A DNA stretch of 64,000 bases from Carboxylicivirga sediminis (GCF_018156225.1 NZ_JAGTAR010000001.1:62001-126000), one strand, 5' to 3'. Shown: positions 44,158 through 54,633, counted from the first letter of the stretch. The notes: generated by a model not told the origin, from the letters alone. Numbers and translations: made by a program.

Positions 44158-44805
44158 ATGCACTACCAAACCATCAACAACATCAACTACTACGATTTTC
44201 AAAAATCCCTTGACCTCATCACCCAAAAAGGCAAAGCCATTTATGGTCCGCATTTCAAACTTTATGAAGAAGACATGCCCATCATCAACAAACTATTTGC
44301 TTACTTCATTAACGACCCTAAAGAATGTGAACGACTTGGAATAAACCTACGCAAAGGCATTTTAATTCTTGGCCCCGTAGGTTGTGGTAAAACAGCATTA
44401 ATGAAGCTAATGCCCTCCATATTACCCAGTCATCAACATTTCCCACTCAAAGCCTGCCGCGACATCAGTTTTGAATTCAAAAAAGATGGATTCGATACCA
44501 TCCACCGTTACAGTAAACGAAGCTTTACCATTTCACCAGGGCAACGCATTCCCAAAACTATTTGCCTCGATGACCTGGGAGCCGAATCCAACATCAAGCA
44601 CTACGGTTCCGAATGAAATGTCCTGGCCGAAGTAATATTGAGTCGCTATGATTTATTCATTTCTGACAGATTGATTACTCACTTAACTACCAATCTTAAC
44701 GCCCAGGATATTGAAAAGCTCTACGGAAAACGTGTTAGAAGTAGATTAAGAGAGATGATGAATGTGATAATATTTCCAGAACACAGCCAAGATAAAAGAA
44801 GATAA
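44158..44805 (+). pseudogene. DnaC/IstB-like ATPase with in-frame TGA
   Basis: The first 152 codons hold an AAA+ ATPase with Walker A GPVGCGKTALMK (about 78-89) and Walker B TICLDDLGAE (about 136-145). The frame then meets TGA at 44614-44616 and goes on unbroken for another 62 codons to TAA at 44803: NVLAEVILSRYDLFISDRLI, then THLTTNLNAQDIEKLYGKRV. The second part is the sensor region normal for the family (ILSRYD...TTNL). A single base change (TGC or TGG to TGA) explains it. No SECIS-like signal was looked for successfully, and the organism need not use recoding. The helicase-loader role is therefore probably lost. Confidence 0.8.
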
Positions 44806-44969
44806 TGTCTAATCTTGGTTTATCTGTAATCATTGTTGCCTGTAAAATCGATACTGCCCTTATCACCTGCAAATAACTAACATTCTATAGCAAAACACAT
44901 TCACTCTCCAATTACTAATACTTAGCGAAACTATTTTTACCACACATTATAGTTATACCTATATCTAAC

Positions 44970-46523
44970 CTACTTTAATTCCAATGTGTAATTATTTAAA
45001 CGCTCATGTCCTCGGATGGCATTAAAACCTTCCACCATTTCCTTAAGTTTATTAGGATGTTTTCCTGCAACATTCCTTAATTGACTAATATCTTCGTCCA
45101 AATTATAAAGCTGGTATACAGTATCATTACCCAATTCAATATTAACCAATTTATTCGTAGATGCTCCTTCATATGGAGGTATCATCACCCAGCTCCCTCT
45201 TCTATAAGCAGTTCGCGATGACGCTTCTAATATTAACTCATTCCTTCCTTTATCTGATACGCCCAGCAATGCAGCCAGAAGATTTTCACTGTCTGAAATT
45301 GTATTTTCACTTCCGGTTAAAGCGGCTAAAGATGCAAATAAATCAATCTGACATACCAATGCATCGGACACCTGAGGTTGAATGGTTCCTTTCCAATAAG
45401 TAATAAAAGGCACACGTGTTCCGGCCTCAAACAAGCTGTATTTCCCTCCTCTTAAAGCTCCGGCTGGTTTATGAGAACCTAATTTCTCAACCGCATCATC
45501 ATAGTATCCATCATTTAATACCGGGCCATTATCACTTGACAATACGATGAAGGTGTTTTCCATTAGTCCTTCTTCTTCCAGGGTTTTAATAAATTCACCA
45601 ATGCACCAGTCAGCTTCCAGAATAACATCTCCACGCGGCCCCATACCCGACTTACCCGCGAATCGTGGGTGCGGAGTTCGCGGCACATGAGGTTGCTGCA
45701 TGGCATAATATAAGAAAAATGGCTTTTCTTTATTTGCATTCTCCTTTACATAAGCTTGAGCTTTTGCCAAGAAATGATCTGCCATATCCACATCGCTCCA
45801 TTTGGCATTTTCTCCACCTTTCATATAACCAATTCGGGGGATTCCATTGACGATACTGTTATTATGCCCATGATGCCACTTCATTGTTAACAACTCTGGA
45901 TTATCTTTTCCGGTTGGCTCTCCTTCGAAATTACTTGTATAACTAATCTTTATTGGATCATTCTTATCTAAGCCATCTACATACCCATTATCGATATAAA
46001 CAGTTGGCACTCTATCTTGAGTGGCCGCCATAATATATGAATAGTCAAAGCCCACTTCATTGGGTCCAGGTGTCACGCGTTCATTCCAATCCACAACACC
46101 ACTTCCCAATCCTAAATGCCATTTACCAACGATTGCAGTTTTATAACCTTGTTCTTTTAACATCTTTGGTACCGTCATTTGATCAGTACCTATTATTAAA
46201 GGTGCTGTACCTGGTAAAATAGCAGCATCTTTATTTCGCCATGGATACACCCCTGTTAGTAACGCATAGCGACTTGGCGTGCAGGTTGCTGAACTCGCAT
46301 AACCATTTGTGAAACGTACTCCTCCATTAGCCAATGCATCCATTGCCGGCGTTTCTATTTCGGTTGCACCATAAGCGCCTATATCGCCATATCCTAAATC
46401 ATCAAGGTAAATGAACACAATATTCGGATTGGAAAGCACCTGCTTACTCCTTGAGGATTGACAACCAACAAACGTGGTTACAATTAATAATATCACTATG
46501 GATTTAAATAAACCTATCTTCAT
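44970..46523 (-). CDS. S1-family sulfatase, lipoprotein
   Basis: 517 residues with a lipoprotein signal (Cys21 in TTFVGCQ). The sulfatase signature CTPSRYALLTG places the Cys that becomes formylglycine at residue 81. Metal residues appear in YLDDLGYGD near the start and LSSDNGPV later. It removes sulfate esters and needs a maturase not encoded in the window. It is the first minus-strand gene of the galactan cluster, divergent from GH3, and has one copy of the CCCCC box upstream. With a GH16 agarase-like enzyme nearby, sulfated agar or porphyran is a plausible substrate, but the S1 subfamily cannot be set by eye. Confidence 0.9.
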   Translation of the reverse strand: MKIGLFKSIVILLIVTTFVGCQSSRSKQVLSNPNIVFIYLDDLGYGDIGAYGATEIETPAMDALANGGVRFTNGYASSATCTPSRYALLTGVYPWRNKDAAILPGTAPLIIGTDQMTVPKMLKEQGYKTAIVGKWHLGLGSGVVDWNERVTPGPNEVGFDYSYIMAATQDRVPTVYIDNGYVDGLDKNDPIKISYTSNFEGEPTGKDNPELLTMKWHHGHNNSIVNGIPRIGYMKGGENAKWSDVDMADHFLAKAQAYVKENANKEKPFFLYYAMQQPHVPRTPHPRFAGKSGMGPRGDVILEADWCIGEFIKTLEEEGLMENTFIVLSSDNGPVLNDGYYDDAVEKLGSHKPAGALRGGKYSLFEAGTRVPFITYWKGTIQPQVSDALVCQIDLFASLAALTGSENTISDSENLLAALLGVSDKGRNELILEASSRTAYRRGSWVMIPPYEGASTNKLVNIELGNDTVYQLYNLDEDISQLRNVAGKHPNKLKEMVEGFNAIRGHERLNNYTLELK

Positions 46524-46592
46524 AACATAACCTTTTTATGAAGGCTAAAGATAGATAAAGCAATGTGCAAGCTAAGTGGTCAAATGAAACAT

Positions 46593-46721
46593 CAATAGGG
46601 GGCATAAGATCCTACTTTGCCAAAAGCAGGTCTTCCAAGTGCTAATAGCCATCTCTTTTTTCAGAAAGGTTAATAAAGGTTATCACCCACCACCTCAATA
46701 ATGAAGTTTCACCCCCCTAAT
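46593..46721. promoter_or_regulatory. Divergent promoter region with CCCCC boxes (sulfatase / GH3)
   Basis: For the sulfatase (minus strand) a box CTTATGCCCCCTATTGA lies at 46609-46592. For GH3 (plus strand) GTTTCACCCCCCTAAT lies at 46706-46721, with a weaker TTATCACCCAC copy 26 bp upstream (from 46679). The boxes are 70-110 bp from the start codons and share the pattern TTWCACCCCCTAAT. The 298-bp gap holds nothing else recognised. Confidence 0.55.
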
Positions 46722-46821
46722 CTTCTAATAACATTGGCAAAGAAACAAACTGGCATTTTCTATTTTGTGCACAGAAAAAAGTCCTAAACACTATTACTTG
46801 TTTCACTAGAATATTTTATCA

Positions 46822-49053
46822 ATGATCAGTAAAAATTGCTTTCATGTTTGTCTAAAAACGTCATCTCTTATTTTAAGGCATATTTGCATATTCCTTCTAT
46901 TTCTCCTTTTCTCTTTTACCTCCCATGCCCAAAAGCAAAAATGGTTAGATACCTCATACAGTTTCAACGAACGAGCTGATTTTCTTGTTGAAGCGATGAC
47001 GCTTGATGAGAAAATATCACAAATTGTTGATGCAACCCCTGCCATACCGCGCTTAGGCGTTCAGGAATACAACTGGTGGAACGAAGCACTGCATGGAGTT
47101 GCACGTAATGGTAAGGCAACCATCTTTCCGCAAGGCATCGCCATGGGCGCTTCTTTCAATACTGAACTTGTACAGAAAGTTGCAGAAGCAATTTCGGATG
47201 AGGCGAGAGCTAAGTTTCTTATCTCACAATCAATTGGCAATTATGGTAAATATGCAGGATTAACCTTTTGGACACCCAATGTTAATATTTTTCGTGATCC
47301 CCGCTGGGGACGTGGACAAGAAACTTATGGTGAAGACCCTTACCTGATGTCTGAAATTGGTGTAGCTTTTGTTAATGGTTTACAAGGTAACCACCCAAAA
47401 TACTTAAAAACGGCAGCGTGTGCTAAGCACTATGCAGTTCACTCGGGGCCAGAACCACTGCGTCATCATTTCGACGTTTCTCCGTCAAAAAAAGATTTAT
47501 ACGAAACCTATTTACCGGCATTTGAGGCTTTGGTTACAAGAGGCAATGTTGAAGGTGTAATGGGGGCGTATAATGCTATTTATGGCCAACCTGCCTGTTC
47601 AAATGAATTTCTAATCAAAGACATACTCAAGAAAGAATGGGGCTTTAACGGATATATTGTTTCTGACTGCGGTGCAATTGCAGATATTCACAATGGACAC
47701 CAGTATACAAATAATATAACCGAGTCAGCAGCTTTGGCCCTAAACACTGGCATTAACCTTAATTGCGGATATGCCTATAGTCATATCAAGCAAGCTATTG
47801 AAGAAGGATTAACAACAGAAGACGTGCTTGACCAACGTTTAAAAGAATTGCTCTTAACTCGTTTTAAACTAGGCTTGTTCGACCCTATTGAAATGAATCC
47901 GCACAATCAATTAAGCCCTGATATAATTAATTGCCAGAAGCACATTCAGCTAGCTAAGCAGATGGCATTAGAGTCTATTGTTTTATTAAAAAACGATAAC
48001 AGTGTGCTCCCATTAGATAAAAACATTAAGACACCCTATGTCACCGGCCCTTTTGCAGCCTCCACAGATGTATTATTTGCCAATTATTATGGAATCAGCT
48101 CTAATATGGTTACCATTCTTGAAGGTATTGCCAATAAAGTTTCCCTCGGCACCTCATTAAACTATCGAATGGGCGCTTTGCCATTTCAGAAGAACCTTAA
48201 TCCCAAAAACTGGGCACCGCATGTAGCAGCAACAGCAGATGCAACAATAGCCGTGGTAGGCATCTCTGCTGATATGGAAGGTGAGGAAGTAGATGCCATT
48301 GCTTCTCCTAGTCAAGGTGATAGGGTAAATCTTAAATTACCTCAGAACCAAATTAATTATGTAAAAGAAATTGCTGATAAAAAAACAGGTCCACTTATCC
48401 TGGTGGTTTGCAGCGGAAGCGCTGTTGCTTTACATGAATTATATGATTTATGCGATGCAATCCTGTATGTATGGTATCCTGGTGAACAAGGTGGTAATGC
48501 CGTGGCTGATATCATTTTTGGTGATGTTTCTCCATCGGGACATTTACCCATTACAATTCCTCAATCAGTTGAACAACTGCCTCCTTTTGAGGACTACAGT
48601 ATGCACGAGCGTACCTATAAATACATGACCGAAACACCTTTATTTCCATTTGGCTTTGGTTTGTCCTATACACAGTTTGAGTTTAACGATATCAAAGTCA
48701 ATAAAACCATCTTACGCAAAAAAGATAATGTAACAGTTAGCTGCCAATTGACCAATACAGGCCAAATGCAAGCTGATGCTGTTGCACAATTGTACCTTGT
48801 ACCTGAAGATGACGAAGTGGAAACACCTCAATACATACTAAAACGCTTCATACGCATGAAATTAGGTAAAGGAAAATCACAGAAAGTTGAATTTACACTT
48901 TCTCCTGATGACCTTATGCTTTTTGATGAAGAAGGCGATAAAAGATGGAAAAAGGGTAACTACAAATTAGTAATTGGTAATGCATTACCTTCTGAACGTA
49001 GCCTTGAACTAGGGGCTCCAAAACCAGTACACGCAAGTATTGAACTGCATTAA
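46822..49053 (+). CDS. GH3 glycoside hydrolase
   Basis: 743 residues with a signal-anchor-like N-terminus (hydrophobic ICIFLLFLLFSFTSHAQ). The GH3 N-terminal barrel shows WWNEALHGVARNG, PNVNIFRDPRWGRGQETYGE and the nucleophile Asp in GYIVSDCGAIADI. The C-terminal domain and the fibronectin-III-like end (WYPGEQGGNAVADIIFGDVS, LYLVPEDDEVETP) complete the family. The sequence is closest in style to beta-xylosidase/beta-glucosidase GH3 enzymes of Bacteroidota. In this cluster it would trim exo-sugars from a galactan side chain or oligomer. It is probably periplasmic. Confidence 0.9.
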   Translation: MISKNCFHVCLKTSSLILRHICIFLLFLLFSFTSHAQKQKWLDTSYSFNERADFLVEAMTLDEKISQIVDATPAIPRLGVQEYNWWNEALHGVARNGKATIFPQGIAMGASFNTELVQKVAEAISDEARAKFLISQSIGNYGKYAGLTFWTPNVNIFRDPRWGRGQETYGEDPYLMSEIGVAFVNGLQGNHPKYLKTAACAKHYAVHSGPEPLRHHFDVSPSKKDLYETYLPAFEALVTRGNVEGVMGAYNAIYGQPACSNEFLIKDILKKEWGFNGYIVSDCGAIADIHNGHQYTNNITESAALALNTGINLNCGYAYSHIKQAIEEGLTTEDVLDQRLKELLLTRFKLGLFDPIEMNPHNQLSPDIINCQKHIQLAKQMALESIVLLKNDNSVLPLDKNIKTPYVTGPFAASTDVLFANYYGISSNMVTILEGIANKVSLGTSLNYRMGALPFQKNLNPKNWAPHVAATADATIAVVGISADMEGEEVDAIASPSQGDRVNLKLPQNQINYVKEIADKKTGPLILVVCSGSAVALHELYDLCDAILYVWYPGEQGGNAVADIIFGDVSPSGHLPITIPQSVEQLPPFEDYSMHERTYKYMTETPLFPFGFGLSYTQFEFNDIKVNKTILRKKDNVTVSCQLTNTGQMQADAVAQLYLVPEDDEVETPQYILKRFIRMKLGKGKSQKVEFTLSPDDLMLFDEEGDKRWKKGNYKLVIGNALPSERSLELGAPKPVHASIELH

Positions 49054-49115
49054 TTTCATTTTATTAAAACGGATTCAATTAGTGAAATATTAATAATCAG
49101 GAAGACAAACTCTTA

Positions 49116-49150
49116 TTTCACCCCTTTATAATTCTCTTATACACCCCCTA
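49116..49150 (+). promoter_or_regulatory. Tandem CCCCC boxes before the FucP-like gene
   Basis: TTTCACCCCTTTATAATTCT followed by CTTATACACCCCCTAA: two copies 23 bp apart in direct orientation, about 100 bp before the start codon. The pair at 50678-50714 is a close copy (spacing 24 bp). Confidence 0.6.
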
Positions 49151-49243
49151 ATGCCGGAGTGATTAGTATAATTTACGCTTTTAATAAAAAAAATATGGCA
49201 GATTAAAACTGCCGAATGATATTAACTAAATTATTTATACATC

Positions 49244-50485
49244 ATGGTAAATTCAAAAACGAATTATACCGTACCATTTGCTATCATGTCCTTCTTACTC
49301 TTCTTGCTTGGATTTGTAACCTGGATAAATAACATTTTGGTACCATTTATGAAAGTGCAGTTTTCAATTTCTGAGAGCCAAGCTCAACTGGTAAGCGCAG
49401 CATTCTTTAGTGCTTACATTATTTCTATTCCGGTGGGAGGAATTGTTAAAAAACTGGGGTATAAAATAAGCGTAATAATTGGCTCCATAATTACCGGTAT
49501 TGGTTGCGCCGTATTCATTCCGGCATTAGGTATCGGCTATACAATGGTGCTGGCTGCCTTATTTGTTACCGCTATAGGCGTCGTCATCTTGCAAGTAGCC
49601 GCTAACCCATATGTTATTGCCCTTGGCATACCAGAAACATCAGCCTCACGACTAACATTGGCCATGGCTATTAACTCATTGGCAGCTGTACTGGCGCCGG
49701 TTATTGGTGGATACATTTTATCATCTAGCAACGGTGATATATCTGTAAATGAGAGTCTGGCTAAAACGATGTTTATCGTATTAGCTGCTATTTCAATTGG
49801 TACGGCTGTGTTATTAGTATTTATGAATCTGCCAGCCATTGAAGATGAGACCAATGACAGTACAGCGGGTGAAGGACGAAGAGCCTGGAGCTACCCGCAC
49901 TTAATCTTTGGATTTGTTGCCATTGGAATGTATATGGGACTTGAGGTAGGAGTTGGTAACTACTTCTTAAACTACGTAGAGTATAATGTACAAGGTAAAA
50001 CAATGGATTATGCTTCAAAAATCCTTGGATTTTATCCTTTAGGGTTCTTCATCGGCCGATTGATAGGTGCCGGTTTATTAAAGAAGTATGAAGTTTCTAA
50101 GGTACTTTTAGTCAACTCTGTTATTTGTGTGGTACTATTGGCAACTTTCTTTATTACCAAAGGTTCTACTTTCTCCATTTGGCCATTAATTGCTCAAGGC
50201 TTATTCTTATCGATCATGTGGTCAGTTTTATTCGATCTTTCTATGAAAGACATACCTGCATCAGCAGCAAAATTAGGTTCAGGCATCATTTGTACGGGAG
50301 TTATTTTTACAGGTATGTGGATGTTCATAATGGGAAAAGTGGTTGATTCTACTGCCACTGTCACCAACGGTATTATCGACCCGGCAACTGCGAACTACGG
50401 TATCGCTTATGCTTTCTTCTTCTTGTTCTACGCTTATATTATCTTTTTCACTTTAAAAGGTTCCAAAATCAGACGAAGCGCTTAA
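49244..50485 (+). CDS. FucP-like MFS sugar:proton symporter
   Basis: 413 residues with 12 hydrophobic segments. The opening (AIMSFLLFLLGFVTWINNIL, VPFMKVQFSISESQAQLV) and the helix VVILQVAANPYVIALGIPET match the FucP family of L-fucose, galactose and glucose symporters. It lies between GH3 and GH2 genes and has its own tandem operator-like boxes and a terminator. In a galactan cluster, galactose, L-galactose or an anhydro-sugar are likely cargoes. This inner-membrane transporter stands where a SusCD pair would often be. Confidence 0.9.
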   Translation: MVNSKTNYTVPFAIMSFLLFLLGFVTWINNILVPFMKVQFSISESQAQLVSAAFFSAYIISIPVGGIVKKLGYKISVIIGSIITGIGCAVFIPALGIGYTMVLAALFVTAIGVVILQVAANPYVIALGIPETSASRLTLAMAINSLAAVLAPVIGGYILSSSNGDISVNESLAKTMFIVLAAISIGTAVLLVFMNLPAIEDETNDSTAGEGRRAWSYPHLIFGFVAIGMYMGLEVGVGNYFLNYVEYNVQGKTMDYASKILGFYPLGFFIGRLIGAGLLKKYEVSKVLLVNSVICVVLLATFFITKGSTFSIWPLIAQGLFLSIMWSVLFDLSMKDIPASAAKLGSGIICTGVIFTGMWMFIMGKVVDSTATVTNGIIDPATANYGIAYAFFFLFYAYIIFFTLKGSKIRRSA

Positions 50486-50509
50486 AATTGTCATTATTTT
50501 TAAAACATG

Positions 50510-50546
50510 AAGGTTGTTCTTGATTGAGAGAACAGCCTTATTTTTT
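50510..50546 (+). terminator. Terminator after the MFS gene
   Basis: Arms AAGGTTGTTCT and AGAACAGCCTT, then ATTTTTTAT. It lies 25 bp past the stop. Confidence 0.88.
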
Positions 50547-50677
50547 ATAGCCACCTACCCGCTTCATGTTTTTTTCATGCTTTTAATATTTATCTATATC
50601 AAGAGTTTTTCAGCACCTACTTTAGTCTCATCATTTGTTATCCACACCTTTATCTATTATGGTTTAAGCACATTTAC

Positions 50678-50714
50678 TTTTAACCCCTTTTTATATGAAC
50701 TTTTACACCCCATT
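50678..50714 (+). promoter_or_regulatory. Tandem CCCCC boxes before GH2, in a 468-bp gap
   Basis: TTTTAACCCCTTTTTATATG followed by AACTTTTACACCCCATTAAT, copies 24 bp apart. They lie 240 bp before the GH2 start, leaving a leader of about 200 bp at 50740-50953. I see no riboswitch or gene in that leader. Confidence 0.55.
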
Positions 50715-50953
50715 AATTCCTTTCATCTAAGGTAATTTTAGGGCTAAAATAGCACATATGAAATGACGAAATAATGCACACATCAATACCGTTTTACAGT
50801 GATGAAAAGTATCAATGTGTATTCTGTCAGGTTCAATAAAAATTAAATCATATGAAACGACCATGCAAATTTGATTATTCTTACTTACACACATGAGGAT
50901 GATTAAATTTATTTGGGAGTTCCATCTGACCATTAAAAAATAAATTTAAACAG

Positions 50954-53497
50954 ATGAAAAAATTACTCTTGGCTTTAATGGCAACTATGTTTTTGCTGAG
51001 TTGCCAAACCACTGAAAAGAAGCAACGCAATACTGATTTTAACTTCGATTGGAAGTTCAGTCTTGAAGTTGATAGTGAAGCTCATAATACAAACTATAAC
51101 GATTCACAGTGGCGAACTGTTAACCTACCGCACGACTGGAGTGTTGAATTCCCATTTGACACTATTAAAGGAGAAGGCTGCACCGGCTATCTACCTGGAG
51201 GTACAGGTTGGTACCGCAAGCATTTCAACATCGACTTTACAGATAATGAATTGGTTTCTATCTTGTTCGACGGCGTTTACAACCACTCTGATATTTGGAT
51301 AAATGGTCATCACCTGGGATATCACCCATATGGTTACACACCATTCCACTACGACCTTACTCCGTATCTTAACAAGAATGGAAAAAACAATGTGATAGCA
51401 GTAAAAGTTGACCGCACACGTTTTGCCGACAGTCGCTGGTATACTGGTTCTGGTATCTACAGAAATGTAGAGATTATTAAAACCAATAAACTACATATAC
51501 CTATATGGGGAACATTTGTTACTACGCCAGAAGCAAATGTTAAAGAGGCTACGGTAAATATTGATATTACCATTTCAAACCAATATACTGAAACACAAAA
51601 CTGTCAATTGGAAACAAAAGTATTAGCTCCTGATGGTTCATTGGTCGCTTCTAAAACAACAGACATTAATATTGAAGCTTCGGCAACAAACCCAACGAGT
51701 CAAACACTATCGGTTTCAAATCCTTCACTTTGGAGCATTGAAAAGCCTACATTATTCACAGCCATCACCACCATCCTTAATAATGGCAGTGTAGTTGATA
51801 CTTATGAAACGACATTTGGCATCAGAACCATTGAATTTGATGCAGATAAAGGCTTTTTCCTTAACGGCACAAACATGAAGATAAAAGGTGTTTGTTTGCA
51901 CCACGATGCCGGCTTAGTAGGGGCAGCTGTTCCTAAAGAAGTTTGGCGTCAACGTTTGCAAACATTGAAGGACGGAGGCTGTAATGCCATTAGAATCTCT
52001 CATAATCCTGCCTCTGATGAGTTCCTGGATTTATGCGATGAGATGGGTTTTCTGGTGCAGGATGAGTTCTTTGATGAATGGGATTATCCAAAAGATAAGC
52101 GCCTGAATATGAATCAGCAGATTTCGACCGATTACATTACCGAAGGTTCAGATAAATATTTTCAGGAATGGGCAGAGCGCGACTTAAAAACCACCGTTAT
52201 TGCACACCGCAACCACCCCAGTATTATTCAATGGAGCATTGGAAACGAAATTGAGTGGACTTATCCCCGTAATAAAAAAGCTTGCGGATTTTGGGATGCT
52301 GACTGGTCTGGCAACTACTTCTGGAGCCCAACACCCTTAAAGCCAGAGCAAATCAAAAAACGCTATGAAGAATTGGAAGCGCTTGACCACTCCATTGGCG
52401 AGACAGCCCAAAAATTATCGAAGTGGACCAAGGAGTTGGATACCACCAGACCTGTTATTGCCAACTGCATTTTACCTTCGGCCAGCTATGTTACGGGTTA
52501 TGCCGATGCTTTAGATATTATTGGTTTTAGCTATCGCCGTGTAATGTACGACTACGGGCATCTGCACTTTCCTGACAAGCCATTAATGGGCACTGAGAAT
52601 TTGGCACAATGGCACGAATGGAAAGCAATTATGGAACGACCTTTTGTATCAGGGACATTCCTTTGGACAGGGACAGATTACATGGGCGAGGCACATCAGC
52701 GCAACAAAGGAGACATCAGACGCAGAGGTACACTTAGCGGATTATTGGATTTTGCCGGATTTGAAAAACCTTCATTCTACATGATGAAATCACTGTGGAA
52801 CGAAGATGAAGCAACCCTTTATTTATCTACTCAAATTTTGGAAAAATCTAAATATAAGCTAAATAAAAACGGTGATGTCATAGAAAAGAAAGCGGGTCAA
52901 TGGAAGAACGCACTATGGGAATGGCACGCTGTCAACGAACACTGGAACTATCAGGACAATGAGGATATTGTAGTTGAAATCATTTCTAACTGCCCGGAAG
53001 TTGAACTTTTCCTTAACAACACAAGCCTTGGCATTAAAAAGCTTTCCGACTTCGAGGATCAACTATACAAATGGCATGTTCCTTTTAAGGCTGGGAAATT
53101 AGAGGCAAAAGCCGTATACCGGAACAAAGCAATTTCGTCAAGCATACAGACGGCTATCAAACCAGTTCAACTGCAAATAATGAGCAATAAGTCATCTTTA
53201 ATAGCAGATGGTTATGACGTATCACATATTACAGTCCAGTTGATTGATGAGCATGGGACTCCGGTTAAACACACCGAAGAAGAAGTGCAGTTCAGCATTG
53301 AAGGTGATGTAACAGCTCTGGGGGTAGATAATGGCAACGGCTACAGCCTGCAAACATACCAATCAGATAAAGTAGTGACTTCTAATGGCCGCGCATTGCT
53401 AATCGTTCAGTCAAACAAAAAAGGTAAAAGGGCCAAAGTAAGTGCTTCATTTAAAAACAGCCCTGTTGCATCTATTGAATTACTTCTTAACAACTAA
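50954..53497 (+). CDS. GH2 beta-galactosidase-type enzyme, lipoprotein
   Basis: 847 residues with a lipoprotein signal (lipobox FLLSC). The sugar-binding domain (about 30-190), Ig-like domain, and TIM barrel with the acid/base Glu in [10 protein letters not shown] and the nucleophile Glu in [10 protein letters not shown] are all present. The C-terminus has a DUF4982-like and an Ig-like part ([20 protein letters not shown]). GH2 enzymes of this build often split beta-galactose from oligosaccharides in the periplasm. It is followed 3 bp later by the beta-propeller glycosidase gene, so they form a pair. Confidence 0.88.
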   Translation: MKKLLLALMATMFLLSCQTTEKKQRNTDFNFDWKFSLEVDSEAHNTNYNDSQWRTVNLPHDWSVEFPFDTIKGEGCTGYLPGGTGWYRKHFNIDFTDNELVSILFDGVYNHSDIWINGHHLGYHPYGYTPFHYDLTPYLNKNGKNNVIAVKVDRTRFADSRWYTGSGIYRNVEIIKTNKLHIPIWGTFVTTPEANVKEATVNIDITISNQYTETQNCQLETKVLAPDGSLVASKTTDINIEASATNPTSQTLSVSNPSLWSIEKPTLFTAITTILNNGSVVDTYETTFGIRTIEFDADKGFFLNGTNMKIKGVCLHHDAGLVGAAVPKEVWRQRLQTLKDGGCNAIRISHNPASDEFLDLCDEMGFLVQDEFFDEWDYPKDKRLNMNQQISTDYITEGSDKYFQEWAERDLKTTVIAHRNHPSIIQWSIGNEIEWTYPRNKKACGFWDADWSGNYFWSPTPLKPEQIKKRYEELEALDHSIGETAQKLSKWTKELDTTRPVIANCILPSASYVTGYADALDIIGFSYRRVMYDYGHLHFPDKPLMGTENLAQWHEWKAIMERPFVSGTFLWTGTDYMGEAHQRNKGDIRRRGTLSGLLDFAGFEKPSFYMMKSLWNEDEATLYLSTQILEKSKYKLNKNGDVIEKKAGQWKNALWEWHAVNEHWNYQDNEDIVVEIISNCPEVELFLNNTSLGIKKLSDFEDQLYKWHVPFKAGKLEAKAVYRNKAISSSIQTAIKPVQLQIMSNKSSLIADGYDVSHITVQLIDEHGTPVKHTEEEVQFSIEGDVTALGVDNGNGYSLQTYQSDKVVTSNGRALLIVQSNKKGKRAKVSASFKNSPVASIELLLNN

Positions 53498-53500
53498 GAC

Positions 53501-54559
53501 ATGAGAGCATTAACACTATGCATTACGCTATTACTTTTAATAGCATGTAGTTCAAAAAAGCGAAACACCGATGATCTGGATTTTTCAAAACTATTGCTCC
53601 CGGTTGATCAGCAAAATATTTTATACGACTCAACGGAGAATTTCAATTGGGGGGCATCAATTGTAAAGGGTGAAGATGGAAAATACCATGCCTTTTATTC
53701 TCAAATGCGACGCAAATATGGTTTTAAGTCATGGCTTACAGATGGGGTTATTTCTCATGCAGTGGCGGATTCCCCGGCTGGTCCCTACATGCATTTGAAC
53801 ACCGTGCTTGAAGGGCGCGGTCCCGATTATTGGGATCCTTATACTGTGCATAACCCATGGATACAAAAGTATGGCGATAACTATTACCTGTACTACATTT
53901 CAACCAATTTAAACAATCAAACCCTGTCTACAGATGAGTATGATCAGGCGAGGCATCAATGGATAGATAACAAATACAGAGCATTAGTGCGTGAAAATCA
54001 ACGCATAGGACTTGCCTTTTCAAAAAGTGTATATGGGCCCTGGGAAAGATTGAATTCACCCATTGTTGAACCGGCAGGTCCTATTGAGACAATCACATGC
54101 AATCCTGCTGTTACGCAACGACCCGACGGTGGATTTCTAATGCTTGTCAGAGGGGACAAACCGAATGTAAATGAACTGGTTCGCAGCCAAGCTATTGCCC
54201 TGTCTGATAAGCCAGAAGGCCCATGGAAAATCCAGCCCATTGCAGCAGTTGGCGACCTAAATGCAGAAGATCCGGCTGTTTGGTACGATAAACATCGAAA
54301 CCGCTATTATGGCATTTATCATGCCTTTGGCTATCTGGGTTTAATTACTTCTGAAGATGGACTAAACTGGCAAAAAGCTAAACATTACAAAGTGAGTGAC
54401 CTCGAATACCAACATAAAGATGGGAGAACTATTAAAGTAGCCCGCATGGAACGTCCATTTGTTTACCTTGAAAATGATAAACCAAAAGTACTGTCTGTTT
54501 CAATTAAGCTAGACAATGGTGAATCTTATTCACTCTTTATTCCGCTTAAGCAAAGCTAA
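53501..54559 (+). CDS. Five-bladed beta-propeller glycosidase-like lipoprotein (GH43/GH117-like)
   Basis: 352 residues with a lipoprotein signal (lipobox LIAC). Repeated blade patterns (GEDGKYHAFYSQM, YGDNYYLYYIS, RPDGGFLMLVRG, YDKHRNRYYGIYHAFG) indicate a five-bladed propeller. Candidate catalytic residues lie in YWDPYTVHNPWI, TCNPAVTQR and AEDPAVWYD, but the normal GH43 opening Asp is absent (FNWGASIVKG). GH117 enzymes remove 3,6-anhydro-L-galactose from agar oligomers and share this fold. The agar context makes that attractive, yet I cannot assign the family firmly. It lies 3 bp after the GH2 gene. Confidence 0.6.
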   Translation: MRALTLCITLLLLIACSSKKRNTDDLDFSKLLLPVDQQNILYDSTENFNWGASIVKGEDGKYHAFYSQMRRKYGFKSWLTDGVISHAVADSPAGPYMHLNTVLEGRGPDYWDPYTVHNPWIQKYGDNYYLYYISTNLNNQTLSTDEYDQARHQWIDNKYRALVRENQRIGLAFSKSVYGPWERLNSPIVEPAGPIETITCNPAVTQRPDGGFLMLVRGDKPNVNELVRSQAIALSDKPEGPWKIQPIAAVGDLNAEDPAVWYDKHRNRYYGIYHAFGYLGLITSEDGLNWQKAKHYKVSDLEYQHKDGRTIKVARMERPFVYLENDKPKVLSVSIKLDNGESYSLFIPLKQS

Positions 54560-54594
54560 GCGGCAATAATCGTAAAAACAGTTGGGAATCATAC

Positions 54595-54633
54595 AAACTA
54601 AAGGGATGCTCTGAATGAACATCCCTTTAGTTT
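54595..54633. terminator. Convergent terminator
   Basis: Perfect arms AAACTAAAGGGATG and CATCCCTTTAGTTT with an 11-base loop, then TT. It serves the beta-propeller gene and the FG-GAP gene that ends 6 bp further on. Confidence 0.88.

Larger units (their letters stand above)
39787..44810 (+). mobile_element. Small integrative element next to tRNA-Pro (limits approximate)
   Basis: Between the tRNA and the sulfatase gene lies a run of plus-strand genes typical of Bacteroidota integrative elements: tyrosine recombinase, RteC-like protein, excisionase-like HTH protein, a replication-type protein and a broken DnaC-like ATPase. I could not find a copy of the tRNA 3' end at the right side, so the right limit is only the end of the last gene. 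The element may be a remnant, or it may extend further. Confidence 0.55.

Noticed and set aside
44614-44616. Selenocysteine codon in the DnaC-like gene
   Set aside because: DnaC-like ATPases have no known Sec form, and I see no clear downstream hairpin that would act as a SECIS. A nonsense change is simpler.
44806-44969. Right attachment repeat for the tRNA-Pro element
   Set aside because: I read this gap for a copy of the tRNA 3' end (TTCAAATCCTGTCATCCCGA) and found none.
50740-50953. Riboswitch in the long leader before GH2
   Set aside because: No conserved aptamer pattern or terminator-type hairpin was recognised.
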